From NCBI GenBank assembly GCA_937906495.1, contig CALCVT010000094.1, positions 1-25,661 on the forward strand: a stretch of 25,661 nucleotides of DNA. The letters run 5' to 3'. The stretch comes from an uncultured Prevotella sp. (GTDB taxonomy: Bacteria; Bacteroidota; Bacteroidia; Bacteroidales; Bacteroidaceae). A program made the translations under genes and the position numbers. This document shows positions 7,530 to 15,117 of this stretch, one piece after another. The notes under the pieces were generated by a model that worked only from the letters and a program-made list of their open reading frames with translations, did not search any database and was not told the origin of the DNA. How positions within the stretch are numbered: the first letter of the stretch is position 1; each line of letters begins with the position of its first letter.

Positions 7530-10226
7530 TTAGTGCAGGCGCTGTTTCCAGGTGAGTCCGTCTAAGTTTTTGCTTTCACGAACAATAAACGACATGGCAT
7601 AGCCCACAATGACAGAAACAGCCATGCCAATAAATCCATAGAGCAGGAAACAGGTGGGTGTAAGGTAACGTACCAGGAACACTGCTGCTACTCCGGCAAC
7701 AAAACCGGTGAGCGCAGCCTTTCCGCCAATGCGGGGGAAGAAAATGCCCATGAGGAACAACCCGCCAAGGCCGCTTGATAGCAAGCCTAAAATTTCTTGG
7801 AAGAAGTCGAGCAACGAGAGGATTTCCCAAGTGGCCATGAGCAGGGCTATGCCCATGCCCAAAATGCCCGAAATGATGCAGGCACGACGGGCTACCTTGA
7901 GCATTTGATTGCTGTTGGCCATAGGGTTCCAGCGTTTATAAAAGTCAATGCTAAAGGCAGTGGCAACAGAGTTAATATTCGATGAAATAGTACTCATGGT
8001 AGCCGCAAAGATGGCTGCTATAAGCAAGCCGGCTATGCCTTGTGGCAATTGGCTCATCATAAAGAAGGGGAAAATGGTATCGCCCTTGGCCATGGTGTAG
8101 TCGAGTTCGGCAGGGTGTGTCTTGAAAAAGGTGTAAAGTCCGGCGCCGATAGCAAAGAAAGCTATAGATACAACAACGCTCATAAAGCCGTTCATCATGA
8201 TACTCTGGCGGGCGCTTTGCTCGTCTTTGGTTGTGAGATAGCGCTGAATGACTGTTTGGTCGGAGGTGTAGGATATAAGGTTATTGGCCATACCACCCAA
8301 GATGATGACCCAGAAGGTTGCTGAACGGAAGTCGAAACTCCAGTCGAAAAGACGGAATTTTCCGGCTTCGGAACCAATTGTTAGAAAACCTTCAATACCA
8401 CCCTCCGTGCTGAACACCAGGTATCCTACTGCTAAAAGTGCACCGCCAACAAGGATAAATCCTTGTACAACATCGCCCCAAACAACAGCTTCAACGCCCC
8501 CCATTGTGCAATAAAGAATTGTGACGAGGGCCATGAGCACAATGCAAATGTAAAGGTCAATGCCTGTAACGGCAGTGAGTGCAAGCGATGGCAGATAGAG
8601 CACCAACGCCATGCGGGCAACCATAAAAACGATAAATAGTGCTGAGGCCATGAGACGTGTGCTGGCATTGAAGCGGCGCTCCAAATACTCGTAGGCACTC
8701 GTTACGTTGAGACGTCTGAAAAAGGGAAGGTAATATTTTACGACGGGGAAGGATACAATCAAGATGGTTACCAGCATCGGATAGTATGTCCAATCGGTGG
8801 CGTAGGCTTTGGCCGGATAGGCCATATAAGTTATGGCGCTGAGCATCGTAGCGTAGATACTGATGCCTGCAGCCCACCAGGGGATGCGTCCGCCGCCTTT
8901 AAAGAAGTCTTCGGCATCGCCTTCACGGCGCATAAAATAGTAGCCCAGTAGAACCATGCTTAGCAGATAGACAATGAGTACCGTCCAGTTTATCCATCCA
9001 AAGGTAGGACGCATGGTCATTTCGATGGCTGTAACATCTGCCGAACGGATACCTGGTTTTGTTTCGCCACCTATAACAACCCATTCATTGCCTGCTTTGA
9101 CTAAACCGGCACCGGCACGTGCCAGCAAAGGTGAATGGCTTTCGGTTGTCCAGGTATCGGTAATGGTGTGGTATATAACAAGTTCGCTGTTAAAGCGATA
9201 CCATTCGGGCTTATGGGTAAGGTAGGCAGCCTGTTCGTTTTTCAAACTGTCGAGTTGTTTCTTTTGTACTGTAGCTGCAGGATGGTTTCCGGCAGCTGTA
9301 CGGCTGAGCACACTTATAGCCTGCGGGCGGTTGAGTGCTTCCTCAAAGCGTTGCTTGTTGACACCGCCAATAAATATGATGTGGGCACACCCCGAACTGA
9401 TAGCTTGTGCTCCTACCAGGGTGAGTGTTTCATGGCGGCCGTAAGGCATGATGGGGGCAACAGACTTCCATACATTAAGTTTAGGGTTGTAAACCCATCC
9501 GTCGCAATGCGTTTTTCCCGGGGCTTCGTGGGTAGCGGGGGTGTATCCGCCAATCAGGTAGAAGCAAGGGCCCGAGGCATCGTTTTGTATGGCAGCAGCG
9601 GGTTGTAGTCTGCCTGTTCCAGGTACGTCGGGCAATCGTTCCCAGCGGGTTCCGTTGGGATATGCCAGGCGGAAAGCAGCTTGCGAGCATTTTCCGTTGC
9701 TTTGACCACCGGCTATGTATATGTACCCGCCGCCTGAAGCTCCAGCCATGTTGTCAAGTGGAATGGGGAGTGCGGGTAGTTGTTTGAGTTTGGCTTTTCC
9801 TTTGTTATCGGGAGTGACGAGCAGAACATCAGCATAGCTTTGCTTGCCATCTGTTCCGCCAATGCAAAGCAATCCTTCGGGTACAGTTACACCAACGCCA
9901 TAGGCCAGTGCCCGGGGTAGTTGACCAATAGGATACCAATTACCTGCCTGCTTTTGAGGATAGTTGAGGGCATAAATGGTATTGTAGAAAACCTTATTGC
10001 CCCCATCGGCTGCCGCAATTCCGGGAAAGTTACAACCACCGGCAACCAGCATGCTTGATGCTGCATAACCGGCAAACGGAGCCGATACGCCTTGATTGCA
10101 ACCAATGGAGAGTGCAGGCAGGCTACGAAAGTTTACGGCATTGAATGCGTTATCGTTAGGAGGAGTTGTTTGTGCGTGGAGCACAAGAGTGAGTAGGAAG
10201 AATAAACTGATGAGCAGCTTTTTCAT
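7530..10226 (-). CDS. nanT: NanM-like kelch mutarotase fused to an SSS-family sialic acid symporter
   Basis: An 898-aa two-part protein. Residues 1-18 are a signal peptide. Residues about 30-403 form a six-bladed kelch propeller, with six hydrophobic-GG blade motifs at 61-64 (VAGG), 121-124 (CIGG), 171-174 (IAGG), 224-227 (LIGG), 285-288 (FIGG) and 384-387 (VIGG). This resembles the periplasmic N-acetylneuraminate epimerase NanM in its circularly permuted form. From about 412 onward there is a sodium:solute symporter (SSS) with 13 or so membrane segments. ATMLSAITYMAYPAKA (459-474) is the TM1 region and AATMSTISSNINS (741-753) contains the Ser-rich Na+ site. The design places anomer conversion at the outer mouth of the transporter. 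Its neighbours (lyase upstream, epimerase downstream) support sialic acid as substrate. Confidence 0.9.
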   Translation of the reverse strand: MKKLLISLFFLLTLVLHAQTTPPNDNAFNAVNFRSLPALSIGCNQGVSAPFAGYAASSMLVAGGCNFPGIAAADGGNKVFYNTIYALNYPQKQAGNWYPIGQLPRALAYGVGVTVPEGLLCIGGTDGKQSYADVLLVTPDNKGKAKLKQLPALPIPLDNMAGASGGGYIYIAGGQSNGKCSQAAFRLAYPNGTRWERLPDVPGTGRLQPAAAIQNDASGPCFYLIGGYTPATHEAPGKTHCDGWVYNPKLNVWKSVAPIMPYGRHETLTLVGAQAISSGCAHIIFIGGVNKQRFEEALNRPQAISVLSRTAAGNHPAATVQKKQLDSLKNEQAAYLTHKPEWYRFNSELVIYHTITDTWTTESHSPLLARAGAGLVKAGNEWVVIGGETKPGIRSADVTAIEMTMRPTFGWINWTVLIVYLLSMVLLGYYFMRREGDAEDFFKGGGRIPWWAAGISIYATMLSAITYMAYPAKAYATDWTYYPMLVTILIVSFPVVKYYLPFFRRLNVTSAYEYLERRFNASTRLMASALFIVFMVARMALVLYLPSLALTAVTGIDLYICIVLMALVTILYCTMGGVEAVVWGDVVQGFILVGGALLAVGYLVFSTEGGIEGFLTIGSEAGKFRLFDWSFDFRSATFWVIILGGMANNLISYTSDQTVIQRYLTTKDEQSARQSIMMNGFMSVVVSIAFFAIGAGLYTFFKTHPAELDYTMAKGDTIFPFFMMSQLPQGIAGLLIAAIFAATMSTISSNINSVATAFSIDFYKRWNPMANSNQMLKVARRACIISGILGMGIALLMATWEILSLLDFFQEILGLLSSGLGGLFLMGIFFPRIGGKAALTGFVAGVAAVFLVRYLTPTCFLLYGFIGMAVSVIVGYAMSFIVRESKNLDGLTWKQRLH

Positions 10227-10260
10227 GGAGTCGGTTTGCGTGTTTTAAGGCGCGAAGAAC

Positions 10261-10313
10261 CTGCAACCGGCAGGTACATAGTCATAAGAGTGATGGGTAC
10301 TTGTCGGTTGCAG
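10261..10313 (-). other. Inverted repeat between nanL and nanT
   Basis: CTGCAACCG (10261-10269) pairs with CGGTTGCAG (10305-10313). The pairing continues inward as GCAGGTAC/GTACTTGT with two imperfect positions. On the minus strand there is no T tract, so this is more likely an mRNA-stabilising or processing hairpin in the 129-base nanL-nanT gap than a terminator. Confidence 0.4.
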
Positions 10314-10355
10314 TATGCTATATTAGTGCTTAATAGTTTGTCGCGTGTGGATACG

Positions 10356-11270
10356 TTATTTGTTGCAGCGTTCAAAAAAGTTGATAGCCTCGAGTTCTTG
10401 TTTCATGCGGGCCTCTTCTTCGTCGGTCATGTTTTGGAAGGGAGTGCGGTTTTTGCCAAGATCAAGACCTATGAGTTTCATGATGCGTTTGCCGCCTACG
10501 ATGTTTCCTCTGAAATGGCAGATAACGTCAATAACATCTTGTGCAAAGTTTTGCAGTTCGCGAGCCTTTTCAAGGTCACCAGCTTGCCATGCCTCGAGAA
10601 TGCCGGTGAGCACGCGTCCGTTGTAGTTGGTGGTTCCTCCAATTCCTCCTTGTGCGCCACCCATAGCCAAACAGGGTAGAATGGTTTCGTCTTGGCCGTG
10701 CAGCATGTCGTACTTGCCGTCTTTGTAGCGGCGGCAGCGATTGTATTCGTACAAACTCTCGAAAGTATATTTTATACCAGCAAAGTTGGGGATACGGCCG
10801 TCAACAGCTTGCAAAAAGTCGTACATCGACAAGTAGGCGTTGTTAAAGGCGGGAATGTGATAATAGTAGAAGGGAAGGTTGGGTGCACCGGCTGCAATTT
10901 CCTCGCAATATTTTACCAACTCTTCGATACGGCCAATGCGAGGAAAGGGAGTGGCCATTGCACCGATACCCCAGGCTCCGATTGCTTGGGCATGAGCTGC
11001 CATACGGCGGCTACTCTTTACGCAGGTGCTGCCTACATGAACTATTACTTTAAAATCTTTTGGTGCAGCTTTGACCCATGCTTCGGCCAACTGCATGCGT
11101 TCTTCTTCTGTGAGCATGTAACCCTCGCCCGAAGAGCCATTGATAAATACACCTTTCAGACCATTGCGAGCCAGCAGTTCAGCATAGGCTGGTATAGGAG
11201 CTAAGTTAATTTCGCCTTTTTCGTCGAAGGGAGTAAAAGGTGCATCGATGAGTCCGATAATCTTTTCCAT
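10356..11270 (-). CDS. nanL: N-acetylneuraminate lyase
   Basis: A 304-aa class I aldolase of the DHDPS/NAL family that cleaves N-acetylneuraminate to ManNAc and pyruvate. Diagnostic residues are present: GSSGEG (45-50) for the pyruvate carboxylate, Tyr137 in YYYHIPA, and the Schiff-base lysine Lys167 in FAGIKYT. The GSSGEG form and the context favour sialic acid lyase over dihydrodipicolinate synthase. It is the first gene of the minus-strand operon nanL-nanT-nanE-yhcH. A promoter-like element at 11346-11353 gives a leader of about 70 bases. Confidence 0.94.
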   Translation of the reverse strand: MEKIIGLIDAPFTPFDEKGEINLAPIPAYAELLARNGLKGVFINGSSGEGYMLTEEERMQLAEAWVKAAPKDFKVIVHVGSTCVKSSRRMAAHAQAIGAWGIGAMATPFPRIGRIEELVKYCEEIAAGAPNLPFYYYHIPAFNNAYLSMYDFLQAVDGRIPNFAGIKYTFESLYEYNRCRRYKDGKYDMLHGQDETILPCLAMGGAQGGIGGTTNYNGRVLTGILEAWQAGDLEKARELQNFAQDVIDVICHFRGNIVGGKRIMKLIGLDLGKNRTPFQNMTDEEEARMKQELEAINFFERCNK

Positions 11271-11345
11271 GTAGACAGATTTTATAGTTTTTGTTTGATG
11301 ATTTATATAAGTATGGTGTTAAACACGAATGTAGCACCATTACTG

Positions 11346-11353
11346 CAAAAGTA
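11346..11353 (-). promoter_or_regulatory. Candidate -7 element of the nan operon
   Basis: On the minus strand TACTTTTG matches TAnnTTTG. The -33 position at 19 bp reads TGTT, a weak match. I see no clear operator dyad beside it. Confidence 0.5.
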
Positions 11354-11550
11354 CACATTTTTTTTGGTTTGGAACACGCTCTGCAGTCTAAAAGGGGAGT
11401 ATTGTGTATTTCTGCGCTTTCAGCAGTTGTTTATTGTCTGCTGTTTGCTATGTGTATTATCGGCATGATAGCCATTTATCCTATAGAATTGCCGGTATTC
11501 CCGATGGCATCCGTATGGTGAATAGAGATGTTAAGGGAGTTATGATTATA

Positions 11551-11586
11551 AAAACGAGCGAGGACGCACATTTTGTGCGCCCTCGC
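11551..11586 (-). terminator. Intrinsic terminator of rpoD
   Basis: GCGAGGACGCACA (11558-11570) pairs with TGTGCGCCCTCGC (11574-11586) with one mismatch and a 3-base loop. On the minus strand the stem is followed closely by TTTTTATAAT. It lies about 30 bases after the rpoD stop. Confidence 0.8.
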
Positions 11587-11617
11587 AGTAGGTGTTTATG
11601 TCACAGGTTATAGGTGT

Positions 11618-12478
11618 TTAACCTAAATATTTCATCAGAATTTTAATGTTGTCTGCTTCACGGAGTCGGCGTAATGCTCTTTCTTTGATTTGGCGCACGC
11701 GTTCGCGGGTTAGGTTGAGTGTATTGGCAACTTCTTCGGCGGTCATTTCGTTGCGTCCGATACCGAATAGCATTTTCAGAACCTGACGTTCACGATCGGA
11801 GAGGGTGGTAAGGGCAGCTTCGAGGTCAGACGAGAGCGACTCCTTTTCCATTTGATTGTCAGTACCCGGTGCACTGTCATCGGTCATGATGTCAATCAGA
11901 CAGTTTGAGTCATCGTCTTGGAAGGGAGCGTCGACACTTACTTTTTTGCCGTTCGTTCCCATGGCTTCCTGTATCTTGCTTACATCAGTGTCGAGCAAAT
12001 CAGCAAGTTCTCCTACTGAGGGGCGGCGCTCAAACTCTTGTTCAAAGTTTACGATAGCCTTGGTCAGTTTGCTTTGGAAACCAACCTGATTGAGCGGCAT
12101 GCGTACGATACGGCTTTGTTCGGAGATTGCTTGCAGGATGCTTTGGCGAATCCACCATACGGCGTAGGAGATGAACTTGAAGCCACGGGTTTCGTCAAAC
12201 TTTTGGGCTGCCTTGATGAGGCCTAGGTTACCTTCGTCTATCAAGTCGTTGAGTGCGAGTCCCTGGTTTTGGTATTGTTTGGCTACACTGACTACGAAGC
12301 GTAGGTTTGCGCGCGTCAGGCGGTCAAGGGCTTCTTGATCGCCTTTGTGTATACGCTGTGCGAGTTCTACCTCTTCGTCTGTAGAGATGAGTTCTTCACG
12401 GCCAATTTCTACCAAATACTTGTCCAACGCTGCACTTGAGCGGTTGGTAATACTCTTGTTTATCTTTAGCTGTCGCAT
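11618..12478 (-). CDS. rpoD: Primary sigma-70 factor RpoD (Bacteroidetes short form)
   Basis: A 286-aa sigma-70 factor with regions 1.2, 2, 3 and 4 but no region 1.1 or long spacer, the size and architecture of the primary sigma factor of Bacteroides. Region 1.2 is near KYLVEIGREELISTDEE. Regions 2.1-2.4 run from NLRFVVSVAKQYQN through DLIDEGNLGLIKAAQKFD to SYAVWWIRQSILQAI. Region 4.2 holds the HTH MTAEEVANTLNLTRERVRQI. It directs RNA polymerase to TAnnTTTG promoters like those found throughout this window. The gene has a long leader (about 230 bases from the candidate promoter) and its own terminator, so it is probably monocistronic. Confidence 0.95.
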   Translation of the reverse strand: MRQLKINKSITNRSSAALDKYLVEIGREELISTDEEVELAQRIHKGDQEALDRLTRANLRFVVSVAKQYQNQGLALNDLIDEGNLGLIKAAQKFDETRGFKFISYAVWWIRQSILQAISEQSRIVRMPLNQVGFQSKLTKAIVNFEQEFERRPSVGELADLLDTDVSKIQEAMGTNGKKVSVDAPFQDDDSNCLIDIMTDDSAPGTDNQMEKESLSSDLEAALTTLSDRERQVLKMLFGIGRNEMTAEEVANTLNLTRERVRQIKERALRRLREADNIKILMKYLG

Positions 12479-12621
12479 ATTCAGAATGAGTTGAAGCGGC
12501 TATCCCTCATGTAGCTTGGTGGCTTGTTGTTGGAGGTTCTCGGGCTTGGAGGCCGGAGGCTGGCTGCATGATGGGAGGGCACGAACTTTGAACTTTTCTA
12601 CGAATAGGAAATAGTCACGCA

Positions 12622-12651
12622 AAAAGGTCTGCAAGTGATTGACCGGCAGAC
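12622..12651 (-). promoter_or_regulatory. Attenuator-like hairpin in the rpoD leader
   Basis: On the minus strand GTCTGC and GCAGAC (plus 12646-12651 and 12627-12632) can pair, followed at once by CTTTTTG. The 6-bp stem is short with a 13-base loop, so this may be chance. Confidence 0.25.
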
Positions 12652-12715
12652 TGATTATGACTTCTTGGATGCCAAATAGTACGTTGATACGTCCATTTTA
12701 TTCCTATTAGAGATA

Positions 12716-12723
12716 CAAAAGTA
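12716..12723 (-). promoter_or_regulatory. Candidate -7 element of rpoD
   Basis: TACTTTTG on the minus strand fits TAnnTTTG. The -33 box is weak. It would produce a leader of roughly 230 bases before the rpoD ATG. Confidence 0.45.
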
Positions 12724-13010
12724 CAAAGAAAAGTAATACGACACGATAAGAAAGCCGAATTTTAAGCATTTATTTGTATAAATTATGCTATATTTCCTAG
12801 TAAATAGGTCTTAGGGTCATATTATTGCCTAGCTTGGTACTTATTAAAGGAGTGTTTTTAATGGATGTTGGGTGAAGATGAAAAGGGATGAGTTGCAGTG
12901 AACAAGGTTATGGGTGTTGCTGGGTGGACTAGGTAGTTATTTATTGTGATGTATGCGGGGGCTCTCATGTTATAGTTGATGTATGTAGTAAAGCACAAGG
13001 GATATGAAGG

Positions 13011-13044
13011 CGGGCTGCAAGGGTATTTAAAACCTTGCAGCCCG
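13011..13044 (-). terminator. Hairpin after glsB
   Basis: CGGGCTGCAAGG (13011-13022) and CCTTGCAGCCCG (13033-13044) pair perfectly over 12 bp with a 10-base loop, 11 bases after the stop. There is no clean T tract on the minus strand, so termination is likely but not certain. Confidence 0.6.
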
Positions 13045-13055
13045 TTGGCTATGAT

Positions 13056-14033
13056 TTAGTCTTTTTTCTTAAAAACTTCTTCGTAAAGGTTCAAGCTGTC
13101 GGGGTGTTCGCGTACAAAGGAGTCGATGTGGCGCATACGCTTTTCTTGTAGTATTTCGTCTACAGCTATGAGTATGCCTGTTTCTTCCACTTCGCCAAAC
13201 TCATGGTTAACAGCTGTGCCAAATACGCGCATGGTGGGGCTGAGTCCCATGTAAGCGTTAACCAATGGTGGAATATTGAATCCGAGTTTGCGTACTTCGG
13301 TGTTAAGTATGCGGTAGTCCGACTTAAAGTCGCTGCAAGTAAAAAGTTTTTCGAGTATATCGGGCGGAGTGTTTGTTTGCAGCGGTGTGATGGGGGTTAC
13401 GAGTTTATCGGCATCGCCAAAGTGCTTGTTCAGAAAGTAAAGTATCATGTCGCGAGCCTGCGGGTTGAACGAGGGATACATGGTCATTTTTCCAAAAAAG
13501 TACTTAAGGTTGGGGATAATAACGGTGAGTGCACCGAGTCCGTCCCATAGGTTGTCGAGTGCAAAGATGCCCTTGCTCATGGCGCGAGTGCTTTGGTACT
13601 CAAGCGTAACAAACGATCGTCCAAGTTCTACGGTATCGCACATATAAGTGTCGAGAAACTTGTCCGAAAAGTGGAACATATGGCTGGTAGCCAAGTTTGG
13701 CTGTCCGCTTTCATTATACGATATTTCCTTACCAGGAAGGAAACGGTAGCCGCCTAAAATCATTTCGTCTTGAGGGTCCCATACTATCAGTTGGTAATAG
13801 GGGTGCTCGCAAGTGTCAAACTCGTCCCAGTCGAGCTCCAGTCCTGTACCGCCACCGGCTGCTCTAAAGGCTATTTCGCGCAGTCGGCCTATTTCGCGCA
13901 TGACGTTTGGGGCTTCGTGATAGGTGACGATGTATATTTCGTTGCCCGCCTTGTTGGTTAAACGCAGGCGGCGCTCGGGGGTAAGTTCGGTTTTGAGGAG
14001 AGCCTTGTCTACGGGGGGAATGATTGGTTGCAT
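13056..14033 (-). CDS. glsB: OlsB/GNAT-type N-acyltransferase, likely glycine N-acyltransferase GlsB
   Basis: A protein of about 325 aa from the hemolysin/OlsB branch of the GNAT fold, which transfers a 3-hydroxyacyl chain from acyl-ACP to the amine of an amino acid. In Bacteroides the homologue GlsB acylates glycine as the first step to glycine lipids. Family features are visible: REIGRLREIAFRAAGGGTG (46-64), YYQLIVWDPQDEMILGGYR (79-97) and VELGRSFV. The open frame continues upstream to 14081, overlapping the previous gene. The ATG at 14033 (MQPIIPPVDK) starts two bases after the upstream stop and is the better start. Coupled expression with the PlsC-like gene is expected. The amino acid substrate is inferred from taxonomy and gene pairing. 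Confidence 0.85.
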   Translation of the reverse strand: MQPIIPPVDKALLKTELTPERRLRLTNKAGNEIYIVTYHEAPNVMREIGRLREIAFRAAGGGTGLELDWDEFDTCEHPYYQLIVWDPQDEMILGGYRFLPGKEISYNESGQPNLATSHMFHFSDKFLDTYMCDTVELGRSFVTLEYQSTRAMSKGIFALDNLWDGLGALTVIIPNLKYFFGKMTMYPSFNPQARDMILYFLNKHFGDADKLVTPITPLQTNTPPDILEKLFTCSDFKSDYRILNTEVRKLGFNIPPLVNAYMGLSPTMRVFGTAVNHEFGEVEETGILIAVDEILQEKRMRHIDSFVREHPDSLNLYEEVFKKKD

Positions 14034-14035
14034 AA

Positions 14036-14866
14036 CTACCTGTTTAATCTGTATACTGCTTCTTCTACTCCGAGAGCCCATTCGGCGGGCTTGCGGCGTT
14101 TGTCAAAAGTCTGCCAGGGTATGGGTTTGCCGATGCACACTTTAAAGGTTTTGTGTCGATGCAGAAAGGTTTCGTCGGCAAGAAAGAGCATGGCTATGTT
14201 GAACTTCAGTCCAAGACGTTTGCCCAGTGAGGCCCAACGATAAAAGCGGTCTGAGTTGTGGCCGTCAAAGTAGATTGGTACAACATCGCGTTGGGTTTCA
14301 ACACTTTTGGTAACAAATGTTTTGTTCCAGGGAAGATCGTGCACAATGCCATTTTCGCGGCGCGAGCAAAGTCCGGCAGGAAACATAATTACGTGGTTGT
14401 CGCTATTGAATACGGCCTCAACCATGCGTGGAAAGTCACGGCTTTGTTTGCCGGTTTTATTGATGGGTACACACAGTGGGGCAAGTCCGTGCAAGTTCAT
14501 AAGCAGGTCGTTCACCAAGTAGCGGATGCGTCCGTCGTAGCGGTGGCCGAGTATTTGTCCGAGTGCAATGCCATCGGGGCCTCCGAGAGGGTGGTTGCTT
14601 ACAAAGGTAAAACGTTTTCCATCGGCATCGTCGGGCAGGTTGTCGAGTCCGTGTATGTCGAGTTTTACATCCAAAAACTGCATAACGGCATCAATCCAGG
14701 GCACGCCTTGCAGACTGCCTGCCGAAGCAAGAAATTCGTTAATTTCATCCTGGCGGGCAATGCGTTTAAGCCAGGATCGCACAAATGGTGGTACGAACTT
14801 AGCTTTGCTGCCTGCTTTGGAGCGTAATATTTCGTCTATATCTATTTTGAATATGCGGTCGTTCAC
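14036..14866 (-). CDS. glsA: PlsC-like O-acyltransferase, likely GlsA (glycine lipid synthesis)
   Basis: A 276-aa lysophospholipid-acyltransferase-like protein. Motif I reads NHPLGGPDG (His92, Asp98), so histidine and aspartate are five residues apart in place of the usual four (HX4D). Motif III is FPAGLCSRR (162-170) and motif IV VPIYFDG (196-202). Paired with the GNAT gene, it should add the second acyl chain to the 3-hydroxyl of N-acyl glycine, giving the diacyl glycine lipid. The order PlsC-like then OlsB-like mirrors the domain order of the fused bifunctional enzyme OlsF. The role is inferred from this pairing. Confidence 0.85.
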   Translation of the reverse strand: MNDRIFKIDIDEILRSKAGSKAKFVPPFVRSWLKRIARQDEINEFLASAGSLQGVPWIDAVMQFLDVKLDIHGLDNLPDDADGKRFTFVSNHPLGGPDGIALGQILGHRYDGRIRYLVNDLLMNLHGLAPLCVPINKTGKQSRDFPRMVEAVFNSDNHVIMFPAGLCSRRENGIVHDLPWNKTFVTKSVETQRDVVPIYFDGHNSDRFYRWASLGKRLGLKFNIAMLFLADETFLHRHKTFKVCIGKPIPWQTFDKRRKPAEWALGVEEAVYRLNR

Positions 14867-15030
14867 TATGTGGGGTATATTGGGCTTTTGGTTTTTGTGC
14901 GTTGCATAGGGTGTTGGGTTGTTTACACTTTAACAGCCACTTCACACCATCTTCGCAAGTCTTAAATCTGAGTAGTCAGAGTCTTGGTCTCCGACGTTTG
15001 GTTGCTTGAAAAGGAGACGTAAGATATGTG

Positions 15031-15038
15031 CAAAAGTA
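15031..15038 (-). promoter_or_regulatory. Candidate -7 element of glsA-glsB
   Basis: TACTTTTG on the minus strand; the -33 box is not recognisable. It is divergent from the similar element at 15082-15089, only 43 bases away. The leader to the glsA ATG would be about 160 bases. Confidence 0.4.
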
Positions 15039-15081
15039 CAAATAAATTTTGCCCTGCTACAGTTTATTCGAAAAAGTTTTA

Positions 15082-15089
15082 TACTTTTG
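15082..15089 (+). promoter_or_regulatory. Candidate -7 element of the membrane AraC-like gene
   Basis: TACTTTTG fits TAnnTTTG. Transcription would start near 15096. This excludes the most upstream start (15049) and favours the TTG at 15118 or a later codon. Confidence 0.4.
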
Positions 15090-15117
15090 CTCTGAAAGAG
15101 TTCGGGCTGAAGGTCTA

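Larger units (their letters stand above)
11271..11617. other. Intergenic region between nanL and rpoD
   Basis: 347 bases holding the nan promoter candidate (11346-11353) at the right end of nanL and the rpoD terminator (11551-11586). The frames across 11291-11613 show no domain and overlap these signals, so I do not call a gene here. Confidence 0.5.
12479..13055. other. Intergenic region between rpoD and glsB
   Basis: 577 bases without a supported gene. The left part is the rpoD leader with its candidate promoter and weak attenuator. The right end has the glsB hairpin at 13011-13044. The AT-rich middle (about 12730-13000) shows nothing I can identify. Confidence 0.5.

Noticed and set aside
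9135..9608. 157-codon plus-strand frame
   Set aside because: Antisense to the kelch region of the NanM-NanT fusion; no domain.
14258..14827. 189-codon plus-strand frame
   Set aside because: Antisense to the PlsC-like gene, which has all expected motifs.
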